Assembly: GCA_009885205.1 (NCBI GenBank)
Contig: VFLE01000105.1
Coordinates: 1-21,276, forward strand
Reading direction: 5' to 3'
DNA from: Candidatus Shapirobacteria bacterium
GTDB lineage: Bacteria; Patescibacteriota; Microgenomatia; UBA12405
DNA length: 21,276 nt
The position numbers and the translations under genes are program-made. Positions 20,425-21,276 of this stretch are shown in pieces. Position 1 is the first letter of the stretch; every line of letters begins with the position of its first letter. Under the pieces are notes generated by a model that was not told where the DNA came from, searched no databases, and worked only from the letters and a program-made list of their open reading frames with translations.

Positions 20425-20433
20425 TTAAAAAAT

Positions 20434-20949
20434 ATGTCTACAAACAAAACTAACAAAATCAACCAAGTTGAAGAAGTTGCTAAATCACTAACCTCGGCCA
20501 AATCAGCCGCCCTGTTACAGTATCAAGGTCTAACCGCTGCCGATATTTCCACTCTCCGTGACAAAATTCGATCAAGTGGTGGTCGACTAGAAGTTGTTAA
20601 AAATTCATTAATTACCCGTGCTTTAGCCAAAATTGGTATATCTCTACCAACTATTTTAACCGGACCAACCGCCATTGCTTTTTCTGACCAAGACGAAATC
20701 GCTCCTCTCAAAGAAATCGAAACCGTCAACAAAGCCAAAGAAAAAACTTTTTTCAAATACGGTCTTTATGCCGGCAAATTGTTTTCCGCCGAGCAGCTGA
20801 CTAAATTTTTATCCCTTCCTTCCAAATCTGCTCTTATCGCCCAATTATTAGGTGGACTTAAAAATCCATTACAAAGAATGGTCTACGCCATGCGCTACAA
20901 CCAAACTAAATTAGTTTTAACATTAAAAGCAATAGCAGAAACTAAATAA
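20434..20949 (+). CDS. rplJ: 50S ribosomal protein L10
   Basis: 171 aa, normal length. N-terminal rRNA-binding domain with SLTSAKSAALLQYQGLTAADISTLRDKIRSSGGRLEVVKNSLITRAL (about 18-64), where GLTA..I..LR.K.R...G...VVKN is the L10 signature, then GPTAIAFSD (77-85). The C-terminal helix (about 140-165) is the platform for L7/L12 dimers. L10 and L7/L12 form the stalk that recruits translational GTPases. The gene is controlled by its leader and is not adjacent to rplK-rplA, contrary to the common order. AAAAAAT precedes the start; there is no Shine-Dalgarno match. Confidence 0.96.
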   Translation: MSTNKTNKINQVEEVAKSLTSAKSAALLQYQGLTAADISTLRDKIRSSGGRLEVVKNSLITRALAKIGISLPTILTGPTAIAFSDQDEIAPLKEIETVNKAKEKTFFKYGLYAGKLFSAEQLTKFLSLPSKSALIAQLLGGLKNPLQRMVYAMRYNQTKLVLTLKAIAETK

Positions 20950-21075
20950 CAAATTACAAATCTACAATTTCCAAACAAATCACAAAACACAAATAACAAA
21001 TCCCAAAACTTTGTAATTTGAAATTTGAAAATTTGGAACTTGCTTGGAAATTGTAAATTTGTTTTTTGGAAATTA
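20950..21075. repeat. Dispersed inverted-repeat element upstream of rplL
   Basis: About 125 bases between rplJ and rplL, closely related to the element at 12375-12495: an A/C-rich left arm (CAATTTCCAAACAAATCACA near 20966) and a T/G-rich right arm (21010-21075), roughly inverted. Bases 21035-21070 match 8357-8392 inside the reductase gene with two mismatches. It separates two genes that must be co-expressed in a 1:4 or 1:6 protein ratio, so it may tune rplL expression, or may be only selfish DNA. Confidence 0.75.
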
Positions 21076-21111
21076 AATTATTATTTATTATTATAAATTT
21101 AAAATAAAAAT

Positions 21112-21276
21112 ATGGATAAAAAATTAGAAAAAATCCTAAATGACATTGCTGAATTATCAGTAATGGACCTCTCCGAGTTAGTTAAAGCCCTCGAAGAGAA
21201 GTTCGATGTTAAAGCTGTAGCAATGTCAGCACCATCTGCTGGCGCAGCCAGCCCGGCAACTGCCGTGGCCGAAGTC
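21112..21276 (+). CDS. rplL: 50S ribosomal protein L7/L12 (5' part, cut by the window end)
   Basis: 55 codons visible. MDKKLEKILNDIAELSVMDLSELVKALEEKFDV is the N-terminal dimerisation domain that binds L10, then the Ala-rich hinge begins (SAPSAGAASPATAVAEV). The conserved C-terminal factor-binding domain lies beyond the window. Position after rplJ confirms the call. It starts after an AT-rich stretch without a Shine-Dalgarno site. Confidence 0.94.
   Translation, partial: MDKKLEKILNDIAELSVMDLSELVKALEEKFDVKAVAMSAPSAGAASPATAVAEV

Overview
The window looks like a compact, AT-rich genome of the Candidate Phyla Radiation (Patescibacteria), most likely from the Microgenomates side. This rests on short intergenic gaps, shortened housekeeping enzymes, a class II (B12-dependent) ribonucleotide reductase, A-rich gene starts without recognisable Shine-Dalgarno sequences, and dispersed 'TTTGGAAATTG'-type intergenic repeats. 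TGA ends several genes cleanly (nrdR, alr, higB and the zinc-ribbon gene), so the standard bacterial code is used and not the TGA=Gly code of Gracilibacteria/SR1. The exact lineage is inference. No tRNA, rRNA, CRISPR array or insertion sequence is visible.

Layout: (1) 1-2134, two tandem paralogous ATP-grasp ligases related to D-Ala-D-Ala ligase but distinct from the true Ddl further on. (2) 2131-4747 on the minus strand, a lone receiver-domain protein, prs and glyA. (3) 4809-6207, a HigBA-type toxin-antitoxin pair divergent from a slipin (SPFH) membrane protein. (4) 6209-10880 on the minus strand, a deoxynucleotide module: NrdR repressor with its own operator and promoter, a class II ribonucleotide reductase, a PduO-type cobalamin adenosyltransferase that would supply its cofactor, and an unknown zinc-ribbon protein. 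(5) 10977-13946, an unknown helical protein divergent from secE-nusG-rplK-(78-aa orphan)-rplA, closed by two hairpins. (6) 14051-18636, an Hsp70/YegD-like ATPase followed by the D-alanine branch of peptidoglycan synthesis: ddl on one strand, alr and a MurF-like ligase on the other, with murF split by a one-base frame change in an A7 run. (7) 18714-20293, a second toxin-antitoxin cassette whose antitoxin has a C-terminal tail and is translationally coupled to a third gene, then an 88-aa orphan. (8) 20324-21276, an L10 leader followed by rplJ and the start of rplL.

Two patterns go beyond gene calling. First, many operon-head genes have a sigma-70 type -10 box ending only 5 or 6 bases before the start codon (glyA, higB, slipin, secE, ddl, alr, receiver), which predicts widespread leaderless transcription. 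Second, a dispersed repeat precedes rplK and rplL, and one of its arms lies in frame inside the ribonucleotide reductase gene. The usual rplKAJL cluster is interrupted by about 6.4 kb, part of which (18.7-20.3 kb) lacks the C-over-G bias of the plus strand seen elsewhere and may be a recent arrival.
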